In this document: piece by piece, positions 50,281 through 59,743 of the stretch
How positions within the stretch are numbered: position 1 is the first letter of the stretch
Layout: each line of letters begins with the position of its first letter
Origin: Gramella sp. KN1008
Lineage (GTDB): Bacteria > Bacteroidota > Bacteroidia > Flavobacteriales > Flavobacteriaceae
DNA: 64,000 nucleotides
Direction of reading: 5' to 3'
NCBI RefSeq assembly: GCF_004332155.1
Contig: NZ_SJDV01000001.1
Coordinates: 496,001-560,000, forward strand
Position numbers and translations under genes: made by a program
The notes under the pieces: generated by a model
What the model was told of the DNA's origin: nothing
The model's database searches: none
Seen by the model: only the letters and a program-made list of their open reading frames with translations

Positions 50281-51057
50281 ATGAGATCTATCTGGAATGG
50301 CTCAATAAGTTTTGGCCTGGTTTCAATCCCTGTAAAATTATATTCCGGCTCCGAAGACAGGCGTCTGGAACTGGATATGCTGGATCGTAGGGACAATGCC
50401 CGAATAAGATATAAGAGGGTGAATGAAGATACCGGTAAGGAGGTAGAATGGAAAGATATTGTAAAGGGCTTTAAGAAGGACGAGGATTACGTAGTGCTGG
50501 AAAAAGAGGATTTTGAGAAAGCCAATATGAAGAAGAGCAAGACCATCGATATAGAAGAATTTATTGATGAAGCTGAGGTAGCTGACGTGCTTTTTAAAAA
50601 ACCTTATTTCCTGGAACCCCAGAAAGAAGGCGGAAAATCATATAATTTATTAAGAGAGGCACTTAAGAAAACCAAAAAACTTGGCGTGGCGACTTTTGTT
50701 ATGAGGCAAAAGGAACATTTAAGCCTTATTGGAGTATATAAGAATGCTCTGGTACTTCATGCCATTAGGTTTGCTGATGAAATAAGAAATCCATCCGATC
50801 TTAAACTCTCAAAATCCAAAGTAAAAAAGAACGAGGTAGATATGGCTATTTCCCTGATAGAGCAGTATACCTCAGATTTTGATTTTAAAAAATACAAGGA
50901 TGTATACAATGCCCAGCTATTGAAGATCATTAATTCCAAAGCTACCGGGAAGAAACCTGAAATTGAAGATTTTGAAAGTGAACCTACTCCGGCCAGGGAT
51001 CTTATGTCTAAACTAAAGGCAAGTCTGGAAAAAAAGAAAAAGACTAAAGCGTCTTAG
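50281..51057 (+). CDS. ku: Bacterial Ku DNA-end-binding protein
   Basis: A 258-residue homodimeric ring protein that binds double-strand DNA ends and recruits LigD for non-homologous end joining. Hallmarks are RSIWNGSISFGLVSIPVKLYS, RIRYKRVNEDTGKEVEW, GFKKDEDYVVLEKEDFE, IDIEEFIDEAEVADVLFKKPYFLEP and GVATFVMRQKEHLSLI. The C-terminal tail is Lys rich (KKKKTKAS), as in other Ku proteins where it aids DNA bridging. It lies between the Rho-N-like gene and ligD with gaps of 2 and 3 bp. Confidence 0.97.
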   Translation: MRSIWNGSISFGLVSIPVKLYSGSEDRRLELDMLDRRDNARIRYKRVNEDTGKEVEWKDIVKGFKKDEDYVVLEKEDFEKANMKKSKTIDIEEFIDEAEVADVLFKKPYFLEPQKEGGKSYNLLREALKKTKKLGVATFVMRQKEHLSLIGVYKNALVLHAIRFADEIRNPSDLKLSKSKVKKNEVDMAISLIEQYTSDFDFKKYKDVYNAQLLKIINSKATGKKPEIEDFESEPTPARDLMSKLKASLEKKKKTKAS

Positions 51058-51060
51058 CAG

Positions 51061-53460
51061 ATGGCACTGGACGACTACAAGAGAAAGAGGGATTTTGATA
51101 ATACGCCTGAACCTTCTGCCGAGGTCAGTGATGAAAACAAAGGGCGTTTTGTTGTGCAGAGGCATCAGGCCCGGCGGCTACATTATGATCTACGCCTGGA
51201 AATGGAAGGAGTGCTTAAGAGTTGGGCCGTGCCTAAAGGCCCGTCTATGAACCCTAAGGATAAAAGGCTTGCGGTACAAACCGAGGATCATCCTGTTAAA
51301 TACCTCAGTTTTCAGGGAACCATCCCCAAAGGGAATTATGGTGCCGGGGAAATGAGCATTTGGGATGAAGGTACTTTTATCTCTGCCGGAGAAGGGGAAG
51401 ACCTGATAGATCAGTTTAAGGATGGTAATCTGAAGCTTGAGTTCTTCGGCAAGAAACTGAAAGGCATATTCGCTCTGGTAAGAACCAGAAGAGAAGATGA
51501 AAAGAATCATTGGCTTTTAATAAAAAAAGAAGACAGCTTTTCTACAGAGCTGGATTACGATGCAGAAGTTTTCGTAACCGAAGCACCTGCCAAAAGACCT
51601 AAAGTGCGTAAGCTGGAGCCCGGGCAGCCAGTAAAGCCTATGCTTGCCACAGCGCATAAAAATATTTTCAATAAACCCGGCTGGCTTTATGAACTGAAAT
51701 GGGACGGCTACCGTTTGATCGCAAATATCAGAGACGGGAAGGTGTCTATTTATTCGCGTAACGGTATAGTTTATAATTCAAAATTCCCGAATCTGGTAAA
51801 GGACCTGGAGAACATATCTAATGATGTGATCCTGGATGGAGAGCTGGTAGTGCTTGATAAAAATGGTATCCCTTTATTCCAGGAACTACAGAACTACGAT
51901 TCCACAACCAAAGGCAGTCTCAGATTCTACGTTTTTGACATGCTTTACCTGAATGGCCATAGCATGCTGGAACTACCCCTGCTGGAGAGAAAGAGCCTGA
52001 TTCCTGAAGTTCTGGAGGAAACTGTTCTCTCCGTTTATTGTGACCATGTGGAAGGAATGGGAACTGCTTTTTACGAAAAGGCGGTCGAGGCCGGAATGGA
52101 AGGGGTGATTGCCAAGAAGGCCGATTCGGTTTATACACCGGGCTATCGAAGTGAAAAATGGTTGAAAATAAAAGCCCATGAGAGTCAGGAGGCTCTGATC
52201 TGCGGGTATACGGATTCTGAAAGTTCAGCCTTCGGATCGCTTATTCTGGGGATTTATGATAATGGAAATCTTAATTATGTAGGGAATTGTGGAACGGGAT
52301 TTTCAGCTTCAGAAAAGCGAGCTCTTCTGAAAAAGATGGAAAAGTTCAAATTGGGAAAAAGCCCTTTTCCAAAAGCTGTAAACCTAAAAGGCAGAAAACC
52401 AAACTGGATTCAGCCATATCTTATCTGCGAGGTGATATTTTCAGAATGGACACAAAGCGGACGAATGAGGCATCCCGTCTATAAAGGCCTTCGGGAGGAT
52501 AAAACATCACCTGAAATAGAAAAGGAAACCACTACCTATAAAAAGACGAAAAATTCAAATGCTATTGAGGTGGATGGAAGGCTTGTGAACTTCACAAATC
52601 TGGACAAGGTTTACTGGCCCGATTCCGGATTGAGGAAATATGACCTGATAGACTATTACATCAAAATTTCAGAATATATTCTGCCTTATCTTAAAGATCG
52701 TCCTCAGAATCTTCACAGGCACCCGAATGGTATCAAAAAAGAGGGATTCTATCAGAAAGATAATGAAGGGCTACTAGAGAACTGGATAGCGACCACAAAG
52801 ATATATTCCAAATCTGCGGGAAGAAATATTGAATATCTGCTTTGCCAGGATGAGCCTACTCTGCTTTATATGGCGAACCTGGGATGTATCGAGATAAATC
52901 CATGGAATTCCCGGGTACAGGAGCTGGATAAACCCGATTATGTGGTTATCGACCTTGATCCTTCTGAAAAAAATACTTTTGATGAGGTGATAGAGGTTGC
53001 CCGGGTTACCAAAGAGATCCTGGATAGTGCCGGGATCAAAGCTTATTGCAAGACTACCGGGTCTAGGGGGATACACATCTATTTGCCAATGGGAGCCCTG
53101 TACACTTATGATGAGGCCCGTGATTTTACAAAACTTATCTGTTATTTCATCAGGGAAAGGACGGCGGGCCTAACCAGTATGGAAAGGATTGTAAAGAACA
53201 GGAAAGCTAAGATCTACCTTGATTATCTTCAGAATAGAAGGGGGCAAACCCTGGCGGCCGCTTACTGCGTTAGACCAAAAGAAGGAGCGCCTGTATCTGC
53301 ACCCATCGAGTGGAATGAGCTGAAAAAGGGATTGCAGCTCAGTGATTTCAATATAACGAATATGCCTGCCAGGTTGGAGAAAAAAGGAGATCTTTTTAAA
53401 GGTTTGCTTTCTGAAAGCATAGATATGGAAAAGGCGATCGAAAAACTGGAAGAGCTTTAG
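51061..53460 (+). CDS. ligD: ATP-dependent DNA ligase D (PE-ligase-polymerase)
   Basis: A 799-residue multifunctional NHEJ enzyme. Domains in order: 3'-phosphoesterase (1-165; HQARRLHYDLRLE with His35, His41, Asp43), ATP-dependent ligase (about 190-490; catalytic Lys213 in ELKWDGYR, DGELVVLD, EGVIAKK, SEKWLKIK), and primase-like polymerase (about 515-799; metal Asp631 and Asp633 in VIDLDPSEK, TTGSRGIHIYLP). This order is as in Pseudomonas LigD, not as in mycobacteria. It is complete with no interruption. Third gene of the NHEJ operon. Confidence 0.97.
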   Translation: MALDDYKRKRDFDNTPEPSAEVSDENKGRFVVQRHQARRLHYDLRLEMEGVLKSWAVPKGPSMNPKDKRLAVQTEDHPVKYLSFQGTIPKGNYGAGEMSIWDEGTFISAGEGEDLIDQFKDGNLKLEFFGKKLKGIFALVRTRREDEKNHWLLIKKEDSFSTELDYDAEVFVTEAPAKRPKVRKLEPGQPVKPMLATAHKNIFNKPGWLYELKWDGYRLIANIRDGKVSIYSRNGIVYNSKFPNLVKDLENISNDVILDGELVVLDKNGIPLFQELQNYDSTTKGSLRFYVFDMLYLNGHSMLELPLLERKSLIPEVLEETVLSVYCDHVEGMGTAFYEKAVEAGMEGVIAKKADSVYTPGYRSEKWLKIKAHESQEALICGYTDSESSAFGSLILGIYDNGNLNYVGNCGTGFSASEKRALLKKMEKFKLGKSPFPKAVNLKGRKPNWIQPYLICEVIFSEWTQSGRMRHPVYKGLREDKTSPEIEKETTTYKKTKNSNAIEVDGRLVNFTNLDKVYWPDSGLRKYDLIDYYIKISEYILPYLKDRPQNLHRHPNGIKKEGFYQKDNEGLLENWIATTKIYSKSAGRNIEYLLCQDEPTLLYMANLGCIEINPWNSRVQELDKPDYVVIDLDPSEKNTFDEVIEVARVTKEILDSAGIKAYCKTTGSRGIHIYLPMGALYTYDEARDFTKLICYFIRERTAGLTSMERIVKNRKAKIYLDYLQNRRGQTLAAAYCVRPKEGAPVSAPIEWNELKKGLQLSDFNITNMPARLEKKGDLFKGLLSESIDMEKAIEKLEEL

Positions 53461-53542
53461 GTATTAAAAATTTGATAAAACTTAAGGGTATTACCCGGCT
53501 GCTTACGAATTAAGTTTAAATTGAAAATAAAGTTACACTCTG

Positions 53543-54580
53543 ATGATCAAACGCTTTAAAAAAATCATTGGCCGATACCGGAATCTGGACCAGGTGTATA
53601 TAGTTCCTTATAGAAGTTATGGCACGTATTCCCATTTATATGTAAAAGGAAGGGTTCTGGATAATGAACCCTTAAAGATCGTTAAAGACCAGTCTTTTTT
53701 TAAGACGATCAAGAATACCTATAAGCAATTTGACAGTTTTGAAATTCCCGATGCGGCTATTGAGCTCATAATTCCTGATAAGATCAATCTTCGGGAAATT
53801 ACCGGTGATGAAGGTTATTTTCTTTTTGAAAGGACGATTGATAAGAACCTTTCTGAACATGCGTCCCCGGAAGGCTGGGTAGAATATGAGGTATATTACC
53901 GCAATGAACTTGAAGAAGGGACAGAACTCCTGGCGAACCCTTTCAGAGGTGAGTTTCTGGTGCCTCAGGTAGATGCCGAATTTGGAGTGATAAGCGATAT
54001 TGACGATACGATTTTACACACGGGGGTAACCTCATTTCTTAAATGGCGACTTCTTAAAAACTCCCTTCTTACGAACGCCTATAAAAGGATTCCTTTAAAG
54101 GGAGCGCCAGATCTTTATCAGAAGCTACATAAAGGAAAAAGTGGGAAGAACAAGAATCCAATGTTCTATCTGAGCAATAGTCCTTGGAATCTTTACGAAT
54201 ATCTGAGATTGTTTCTGGATTATAATAAATTTCCAAAAGGACCTATTTTGCTCAGAGATCTGCGTACACCTTTTGAAAGCACCCTGAAGCCTGAAAAACC
54301 TCATAAGCAGAAGGAGATCATCAATATACTCAAAACCTATCCCGACCTTAAATTTATTCTAATAGGTGATAGTGGCGAGCACGATGCCAGTATTTATACT
54401 GAGATCGCTGCGCAGTATTCAGACAGGATCCTGGCTATTTACCTGCGTAGCGTTAAACATAAAAGAAGAATGGAGCGGGTGAGAAGTCTTATTGACAATT
54501 TTGATACTGTCCCAGTTCTTCTGGCTCAAAATTCAAATGAGGCCGAAAAGCATGCTCGCGAAAATGGCTTTATTCAGTAA
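53543..54580 (+). CDS. App1-like phosphatidate phosphatase domain protein (DUF2183)
   Basis: A 345-residue protein. Residues 1-140 form a beta-rich domain (EIPDAAIELIIPDKI, WVEYEVYY), and the rest is an HAD-type App1 phosphatase domain with the catalytic DIDDT (Asp152, Asp154), YLSNSPWNLYEYLRLFL (motif II) and ILIGDSGEHDASIYTEIA (motif IV). In yeast App1 acts on phosphatidic acid; bacterial substrates are unknown. It lies 82 bp after ligD in the same direction, but a functional link to repair is not indicated. Confidence 0.9.
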   Translation: MIKRFKKIIGRYRNLDQVYIVPYRSYGTYSHLYVKGRVLDNEPLKIVKDQSFFKTIKNTYKQFDSFEIPDAAIELIIPDKINLREITGDEGYFLFERTIDKNLSEHASPEGWVEYEVYYRNELEEGTELLANPFRGEFLVPQVDAEFGVISDIDDTILHTGVTSFLKWRLLKNSLLTNAYKRIPLKGAPDLYQKLHKGKSGKNKNPMFYLSNSPWNLYEYLRLFLDYNKFPKGPILLRDLRTPFESTLKPEKPHKQKEIINILKTYPDLKFILIGDSGEHDASIYTEIAAQYSDRILAIYLRSVKHKRRMERVRSLIDNFDTVPVLLAQNSNEAEKHARENGFIQ

Positions 54581-54625
54581 GGTTTCGATTAATGCCATTA
54601 TTTGAAATTTCGCATGCAAGTTGAT

Positions 54626-54660
54626 AAAAAAAGATCCCGGAATTTCCGGGATCTTTTTAA
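54626..54660. terminator. Terminator between App1 and the fatty acid hydroxylase genes
   Basis: Stem GATCCCGGAA/TTCCGGGATC with a one-base centre, flanked by A and T runs, so it can serve both convergent genes. Confidence 0.82.
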
Positions 54661-54695
54661 TTAAATCATTTAATAAGTCTTGAGCAAAGACGTTA

Positions 54696-55364
54696 CTAAC
54701 TGGGGTCTATACTGGTCCCAACTTTAGCACGCTCGCTTTTTGGTGATTTTCTTGGCATGGTCCTGAAGATATGGTCCCACAGAGGAGAAGAAACTCCAAA
54801 AGCCCTATCTGGTTCACGATAATGGTGAATACTGTGGTGATGCCATAAAACCTTCAGAAAGTTGTTTGGCACCTTAAATGCGTGTACCGAGTAATGCACG
54901 GCAAGGTAACCAGCGTATCCAATAAGAAATCCCGCCAGGAATCCGAATACATAATCTCCGAGAACAGCCCGGTAGATAATGAATAATACGGTAGCGATGA
55001 TAAGACTTAATACCGGAGGCATAGCAAGTCTTGATTTATCTTTTGGGTAATCGTGATGAACCCCGTGCATGGTATAAGATAATTTCTGTCTCCTTGGCGT
55101 AGTTGCAGGGATATGGTACAGGTATCGGTGCATCAGGTATTCTACCAGTGTAAAAAAGAACATTCCGGCGAAGAATAAAAGAACCATTTCAGGTACTTCA
55201 AATCCCTTTTCTATAATCCCGTAGTAGATCAACGCAGCGGCTATCACACCAAAGATTATAAGAGGGATAGATATATGCGTATGAGTTAGTTTCTCAAGGA
55301 TCGGATTTTTGAACAATTTTGGCGATCCTTTGTGTTTTGGTCTTTTTAGTTTAGTAGATTCCAT
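54696..55364 (-). CDS. Fatty acid hydroxylase/sterol desaturase family protein
   Basis: A 222-residue integral membrane di-iron enzyme. It has four spans and the His clusters HRYLYH (about 79-84), HGVHHD (about 99-104), and HHHSIHH (about 174-180) that bind the iron pair. The size and motif order resemble fatty acid 2-hydroxylases, which hydroxylate sphingolipid or other fatty acyl chains. Flavobacteriaceae make 2-hydroxy fatty acids and sulfonolipids, a plausible use. It follows the deoxynucleoside kinase gene by 11 bp. Confidence 0.9.
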   Translation of the reverse strand: MESTKLKRPKHKGSPKLFKNPILEKLTHTHISIPLIIFGVIAAALIYYGIIEKGFEVPEMVLLFFAGMFFFTLVEYLMHRYLYHIPATTPRRQKLSYTMHGVHHDYPKDKSRLAMPPVLSLIIATVLFIIYRAVLGDYVFGFLAGFLIGYAGYLAVHYSVHAFKVPNNFLKVLWHHHSIHHYREPDRAFGVSSPLWDHIFRTMPRKSPKSERAKVGTSIDPS

Positions 55365-55375
55365 AATAGATATGT

Positions 55376-55990
55376 TTAAAAAAGTCCGTGTAGTTCTCCA
55401 TCGATGCGGTTAATTATTCCACCAAGATCTTCAGGATTATCCACAAAGTTAATATTATCTACATCAATAATCAGCAGGTTTCCTTTATCGTAACCATGCA
55501 CCCAGGCTTCATATCTTTCATTCAGACGGCTTAGATAATCTATGGAGATCGAATTTTCGTAATCCCTTCCACGGCTATGAATCTGAGACACAAGATTGGG
55601 AATACTGCTTCTTAAATAGATAAGCAGATCGGGACCCTGTACTACACTTTCCATAAGGTCGAAGAGAGATTTGTAATTTTCGAAATCCCGGTTGGTCATT
55701 AAACCCATCGCATGAAGGTTAGGGGCGAAAATATACGCATCTTCATAAATCGTCCTGTCCTGAATGATCTTTTTACCGCTTTCCCTTATTTGAAGGATCT
55801 GCCTGAACCTGCTGTTAAGAAAGTAGATCTGTAAATTAAAAGACCATCGTTCCATTTTGTTGTAAAAATCCTCCAAATACGGGTTTTCAAGAACATCCTC
55901 AAATTGGGGTTCCCATTTATAATGTTTTGCCAGTAATTTAGTTAGAGTGGTTTTTCCTGCACCAATGTTTCCTGCGATGGCTACATGCAT
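55376..55990 (-). CDS. Deoxynucleoside kinase (dNK family)
   Basis: A 204-residue cytosolic kinase that phosphorylates deoxynucleosides for salvage. It starts HVAIAGNIGAGKTTLTKLLA (P-loop at 7-15), has the substrate loop RTIYEDAYIFA after the Glu/Asp-Arg motif DR, and a lid-region RGRDYENSISIDYL with arginines. The specificity (dAdo, dGuo or dCyd) cannot be read from these motifs. Leading gene of a two-gene unit with the hydroxylase, probably by chance. Confidence 0.93.
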   Translation of the reverse strand: MHVAIAGNIGAGKTTLTKLLAKHYKWEPQFEDVLENPYLEDFYNKMERWSFNLQIYFLNSRFRQILQIRESGKKIIQDRTIYEDAYIFAPNLHAMGLMTNRDFENYKSLFDLMESVVQGPDLLIYLRSSIPNLVSQIHSRGRDYENSISIDYLSRLNERYEAWVHGYDKGNLLIIDVDNINFVDNPEDLGGIINRIDGELHGLF

Positions 55991-56147
55991 AATTGATAAT
56001 TTACTTTCCTGGTTAGATAAGGTTGATTGTAGTCTCAGTTTTCAAGGGAGTAAAGATAATAGATTTAAGATAAAAGAGGTCTTCAAGCGAGAAACAGAAT
56101 AGTTAAAAACCGTTATTTTTTGACGTTATAAATTAGCCGTGTGGGTT

Positions 56148-56501
56148 TTAGAATATATCCTGAAGGCAGGTGGCACATTTGGCGTAGGTCCAGATGCAAT
56201 CAATAAAGTCTGTTAACATATGAAAGAACAGGCCAATACATATTAGCCTGATCACTTTATGCTTAATAAAGATCATCCCCAGAACATAAGCGGTGATGGC
56301 CAGTTCAGAATGTAAAGGGTGGAAACCAATCCCGCATCTTTCAGGATCAAATATTGGAGTGGCCAGTAGATGATCCAGGTCTACCAGCATCGTGGCCGCC
56401 AGGATCAGCCAGTACTTAAGCCAGTTCTCCTTGTCATAGAGATAGGCGATTATCCCAATGGCTAGGAAGTGGAGCGAATAGTGAACTAGGGCCTGCAGCA
56501 A
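56148..56501 (-). CDS. DUF6122 family membrane protein
   Basis: A 117-residue membrane protein with about four spans. It has the polar sequence MLVDLDHLLATPIFDPERCGIGFHPLHS and FFHMLTDFIDC inside or between helices; this His/Asp pattern recalls YdjM-type membrane metal-dependent hydrolases. A Cys pair near the end (KCATC) may bind metal or form a disulfide. Last gene of the SLC13-DUF202-DUF6122 operon (9 bp gap). Confidence 0.8.
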   Translation of the reverse strand: MLQALVHYSLHFLAIGIIAYLYDKENWLKYWLILAATMLVDLDHLLATPIFDPERCGIGFHPLHSELAITAYVLGMIFIKHKVIRLICIGLFFHMLTDFIDCIWTYAKCATCLQDIF

Positions 56502-56510
56502 ATCTTAATT

Positions 56511-56849
56511 TTACTTGTTAGTGGAATCTTCCTCATTTTCCCTGGGATCTTCCCGGAGCAACTTGTTTAACTTTCTTTCCAGAGCAATATAGCGGGAAAC
56601 CCCAACCAGAAGGAATAGGACACAGATAAATAAGGCCAGGTAACCCAACCAGGTAAGGCTGATGCCCTGATATTCCTTGATCTGTAGTAATGCCAGTCCG
56701 CTGATAAGTAAATATATGGAAGCTCTTATATAAGATAGTAAGGTTCGCTCATTAGCCAGCTTAGTGCGTTCCAGAGCGAGATGTTCCCTGATGAGCTTCT
56801 CATCGATCAGTCTTGTCTTTAACGGGTTATGCAGTTTTACTTTTCTCAT
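56511..56849 (-). CDS. DUF202 family membrane protein
   Basis: A 112-residue protein with a basic N-terminus (LIREHLALERTKLANERTLLSYIRASIYLL, the DUF202 hallmark) and two to three spans. The C-terminus is acidic. Relatives (YidH, VTC1-like) occur with SLC13 or SulP transporters and may be accessory subunits. It overlaps no gene but starts 2 bp after the SLC13 stop, so it is co-translated. Confidence 0.88.
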   Translation of the reverse strand: MRKVKLHNPLKTRLIDEKLIREHLALERTKLANERTLLSYIRASIYLLISGLALLQIKEYQGISLTWLGYLALFICVLFLLVGVSRYIALERKLNKLLREDPRENEEDSTNK

Positions 56850-56851
56850 AG

Positions 56852-58657
56852 CTAAAAGGGAAAAAATATAGGGATCAAAAACGATGCAGCGATCCAGACG
56901 ATAAAGTTAAGAGGAGTTCCGAATTTTAAAAAATCCCGGAACTTATAATTTCCTGGAGCATATACCATCGTATTTACAGGATAGCTCACGGGGGTCATGA
57001 AGGTTAACGAACAGGCGAACATCACTCCAATTAAAAATGGCTTCTCGCTTACCTGCATCGCGGCGGCAAGGCTAATAACTATCGGGGTCATAAGGGCGGC
57101 CGCGGCCTTACTGGATAAAACGTTGGTAGAAAGGAAAGTAAAAAGAAAGATGACGCTAAGTGTATAACGTGGGTCCATGCTTCCCAGCGACTCATAGATA
57201 TATTGCGAAATGATGTCTGAACCCCCGGTCTTTTCCAGAGCCTTTCCCATGGAGAGGACACCTGCGATCATAAAGATCACTTTCCATTCTATGGCTTCAT
57301 AGGCCTCCTGGGGTTTTAATATGGTTAGGGTGACCAGTAGCAGGCTTCCTATCATAGCACTTATTAGAATGGAAGTTATATTGAAAGCCGCGGCGCTCAC
57401 TACTCCAATTACTATTAGTAGTGCAGGTATGGCTTTTTTATAATTAACCCTTCTTCCCTGGTATTCTGAAAGGGTGACGATAAGCTTTTCAGCGGTAAGC
57501 AGAGAAATGGCCTTTTCGGAAGCGAAAAGCAGCATCATATCTCCTTCTTTTAAGACCACGTTGGACACGTCTTCGGTAATTGTCTCTTTCCTGTGACGTA
57601 TGGCCAGCACCGATGCGTAATAAGTACTTCTCAAATTAAGCTGTTTTATGGATCTTCCTGCCAGTTCAGAGCCATAAGGGATCATCACTTCATAGATCTT
57701 TTTTTCTTCGTGGGGAGGTGAATTCTTAGGGCTTACCAAATCATTGGTCTCCATGTTCTGAATATTTTCCTTATCACCTCTCACTGAAACACCACGTTTC
57801 ACTTTCAGTTTGGCCAGGTTTACCGGGTCTACAAGAATCCGGATGAGGTCGCTTTCACGAAGCACTGTCTCCCCGTTAATCTCATATACCCGATAATGCT
57901 TACGTTTAATACGAAGGATCTGTACTTTATAATCGTTCACCAGTTTAGACTGGGAGATAGACTGATCTATATCATCACTTTCCCCATGCAGCTCTATTTC
58001 TGCCATATATTTCTCGGCTTCCTTTTTAAGTCCTGCATCTTCCGGAAGACTGCGTTTAGGCAGAATTATGGGGCCAAGCAATAAAATATAAGACATACCA
58101 ATGGCCAGAAGACAAAGCGCAAGCAAAGAGAATTCAAACATTCCGAAGCCATCCGAACCTAGTTTTTCGGCATAACTGCTTACAAGGATATTCGTTGAGG
58201 TTCCTATCAGTGTACAGGTGCCGCCAAAAAGCGCCGAGAACGAGATGGGAATTAGTAATCGCGACGGACTAATCCCTGCTTCGCGGCATACCAGTAAAGC
58301 CACTGGTATCAATATTGCCACCACGGCAGAATCGTTTATAAATGCTGAAAGTACCGCTGCGGTGACACATAAGGATACCAGGGCCAGAAAATAATTGATC
58401 CGGGCAATCTTGATGAGCTTGGTACTTATCCCGTCTATAATTCCGGATTTGAATACAGCTGCACTTACAACGAACATACAGCCAAGGGTGATCGTCGCCG
58501 GATGATTGAAGCCCGAAAAACCTTCTTCGGGACTTAGCACCCCAGAGACAATGAAAAGGGCCATAATGATAATGGAGGTGGTATCTATCGAGAAATAATC
58601 ACGCACAAAGAGAATGATCCCTATAATGATAATCGCAACGGTCAGGTAGAGCTCCAT
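56852..58657 (-). CDS. SLC13-family permease with TrkA-C domains
   Basis: A 601-residue transporter with two membrane halves (about 1-185 and 400-601) separated by two RCK_C/TrkA-C domains at about 200-290 and 315-395 (KVQILRIKRKHYRVYEIN; YEVMIPYGSELAGRSIKQLNLR). Transport motifs are FINDSAVVAILIPVAL, LIGTSTNILVSSYAEKLG and SSKAAAALMTPIVISLA. Members take up sulfate, dicarboxylates or related anions; TrkA-C-containing forms are often putative sulfate permeases. The ion cannot be decided. First gene of a three-gene operon. Confidence 0.9.
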   Translation of the reverse strand: MELYLTVAIIIIGIILFVRDYFSIDTTSIIIMALFIVSGVLSPEEGFSGFNHPATITLGCMFVVSAAVFKSGIIDGISTKLIKIARINYFLALVSLCVTAAVLSAFINDSAVVAILIPVALLVCREAGISPSRLLIPISFSALFGGTCTLIGTSTNILVSSYAEKLGSDGFGMFEFSLLALCLLAIGMSYILLLGPIILPKRSLPEDAGLKKEAEKYMAEIELHGESDDIDQSISQSKLVNDYKVQILRIKRKHYRVYEINGETVLRESDLIRILVDPVNLAKLKVKRGVSVRGDKENIQNMETNDLVSPKNSPPHEEKKIYEVMIPYGSELAGRSIKQLNLRSTYYASVLAIRHRKETITEDVSNVVLKEGDMMLLFASEKAISLLTAEKLIVTLSEYQGRRVNYKKAIPALLIVIGVVSAAAFNITSILISAMIGSLLLVTLTILKPQEAYEAIEWKVIFMIAGVLSMGKALEKTGGSDIISQYIYESLGSMDPRYTLSVIFLFTFLSTNVLSSKAAAALMTPIVISLAAAMQVSEKPFLIGVMFACSLTFMTPVSYPVNTMVYAPGNYKFRDFLKFGTPLNFIVWIAASFLIPIFFPF

Positions 58658-58699
58658 TTAAACCAAGTTGAGTTTAAATATACAGTAAGTTTCTGTCGA

Positions 58700-58727
58700 A
58701 TAAAAGACTGTAAGCTCAAACAGTCCT
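58700..58727 (-). terminator. Weak terminator of the dehydratase operon
   Basis: On the minus strand a 6-bp stem GACTGT/ACAGTC is followed by TTTTATT. Confidence 0.45.
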
Positions 58728-58745
58728 AAAAATTAGGTAGTTAGA

Positions 58746-59687
58746 TTAAAATGGAAGTTTGCTCAGATCTACATTTCCTCCCGAAATTATAATTCCTGTC
58801 TTTTTGTTTTTAAAGGTCTCCTTCTCCCTGATGACAGCCGCGAGTGCCACTGCGCTTGAAGGTTCAACGATGATCTTCATCCTTTCCCAGATGAGTCTTA
58901 AAGCCGATTTTATTTCATCTTCCGAAACCCTGATGATCCTCTCAACATTTTCTCGAATAATAGGAAAATTAATATCTCCCAGATTGGTCTTCAGACCATC
59001 AGCTATGGTATTGGCTGATTCATTCGTTTCAATTTTTCCGCTTTTCAGTGATCTCCAGGCGTCATCGGCCTCCAATGGTTCTGCTCCGATGCATTTACAT
59101 TCACCGCTAAAATATTTCACGGCAAGAGCACTTCCGGCAATAAGTCCGCCACCACCTACGGGAGTGATCACATAGTCAAGATCGGGATGGTCCTGTAAAA
59201 GTTCCATGGCGGCGGTGCCCTGTCCCAGGATTACATCCAGATCATTGGAAGGATGGATAAAAGTAGCGCCGGTTTGTTGTTGAATTTGGGATGCCGTTTC
59301 TTCCCTGTCCTTTAAGGTAGCGGGACATTCTGTGATCTGGCCGCCATAAGTTCTTACCGCGGCTTTCTTTACTTCGGGAGCAGTTTCCGGCATTACGATA
59401 TATGCTGGGACCTTCAGGCTTTTAGCAGCAAGGGAAAGGGCCTGAGCGAAATTTCCCGAAGAATGAGTTACCACTCCCTTGTTTCTCTTCTCTTCACTCA
59501 GGTTTAGGATAGCATTGGCTGCACCCCTCATTTTGAAGGCTCCCATCTTCTGAAAATTCTCACATTTGAACCATAATTCGGCTCCTGTTATTTCATTTAG
59601 GAGTCGTGATTTCAATACAGGTGTACGATGTATATAGGGGCGCACATGTTCCTGAACTTTCTCAAGCTGAAGCTTTGTGATTTCCAA
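58746..59687 (-). CDS. PLP-dependent threonine/serine dehydratase family protein
   Basis: A 313-residue fold type II PLP enzyme. The PLP Lys is Lys52 in GAFKMRGAANAI, the Ser/Gly loop SSGNFAQALSLAA, and the phosphate loop GGGGLIAGSAL. It lacks the C-terminal ACT-like regulatory domain of biosynthetic IlvA, so it is a catabolic threonine/serine dehydratase or serine racemase type. It is the last gene of the acyl-CoA dehydrogenase-ghrA-usp-dehydratase operon. Confidence 0.92.
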   Translation of the reverse strand: MEITKLQLEKVQEHVRPYIHRTPVLKSRLLNEITGAELWFKCENFQKMGAFKMRGAANAILNLSEEKRNKGVVTHSSGNFAQALSLAAKSLKVPAYIVMPETAPEVKKAAVRTYGGQITECPATLKDREETASQIQQQTGATFIHPSNDLDVILGQGTAAMELLQDHPDLDYVITPVGGGGLIAGSALAVKYFSGECKCIGAEPLEADDAWRSLKSGKIETNESANTIADGLKTNLGDINFPIIRENVERIIRVSEDEIKSALRLIWERMKIIVEPSSAVALAAVIREKETFKNKKTGIIISGGNVDLSKLPF

Positions 59688-59743
59688 AATTCTTAAGTTT
59701 TGGATGAAGTTAAAAATTCCGCTGAATTTTCAGGTAATATTTT

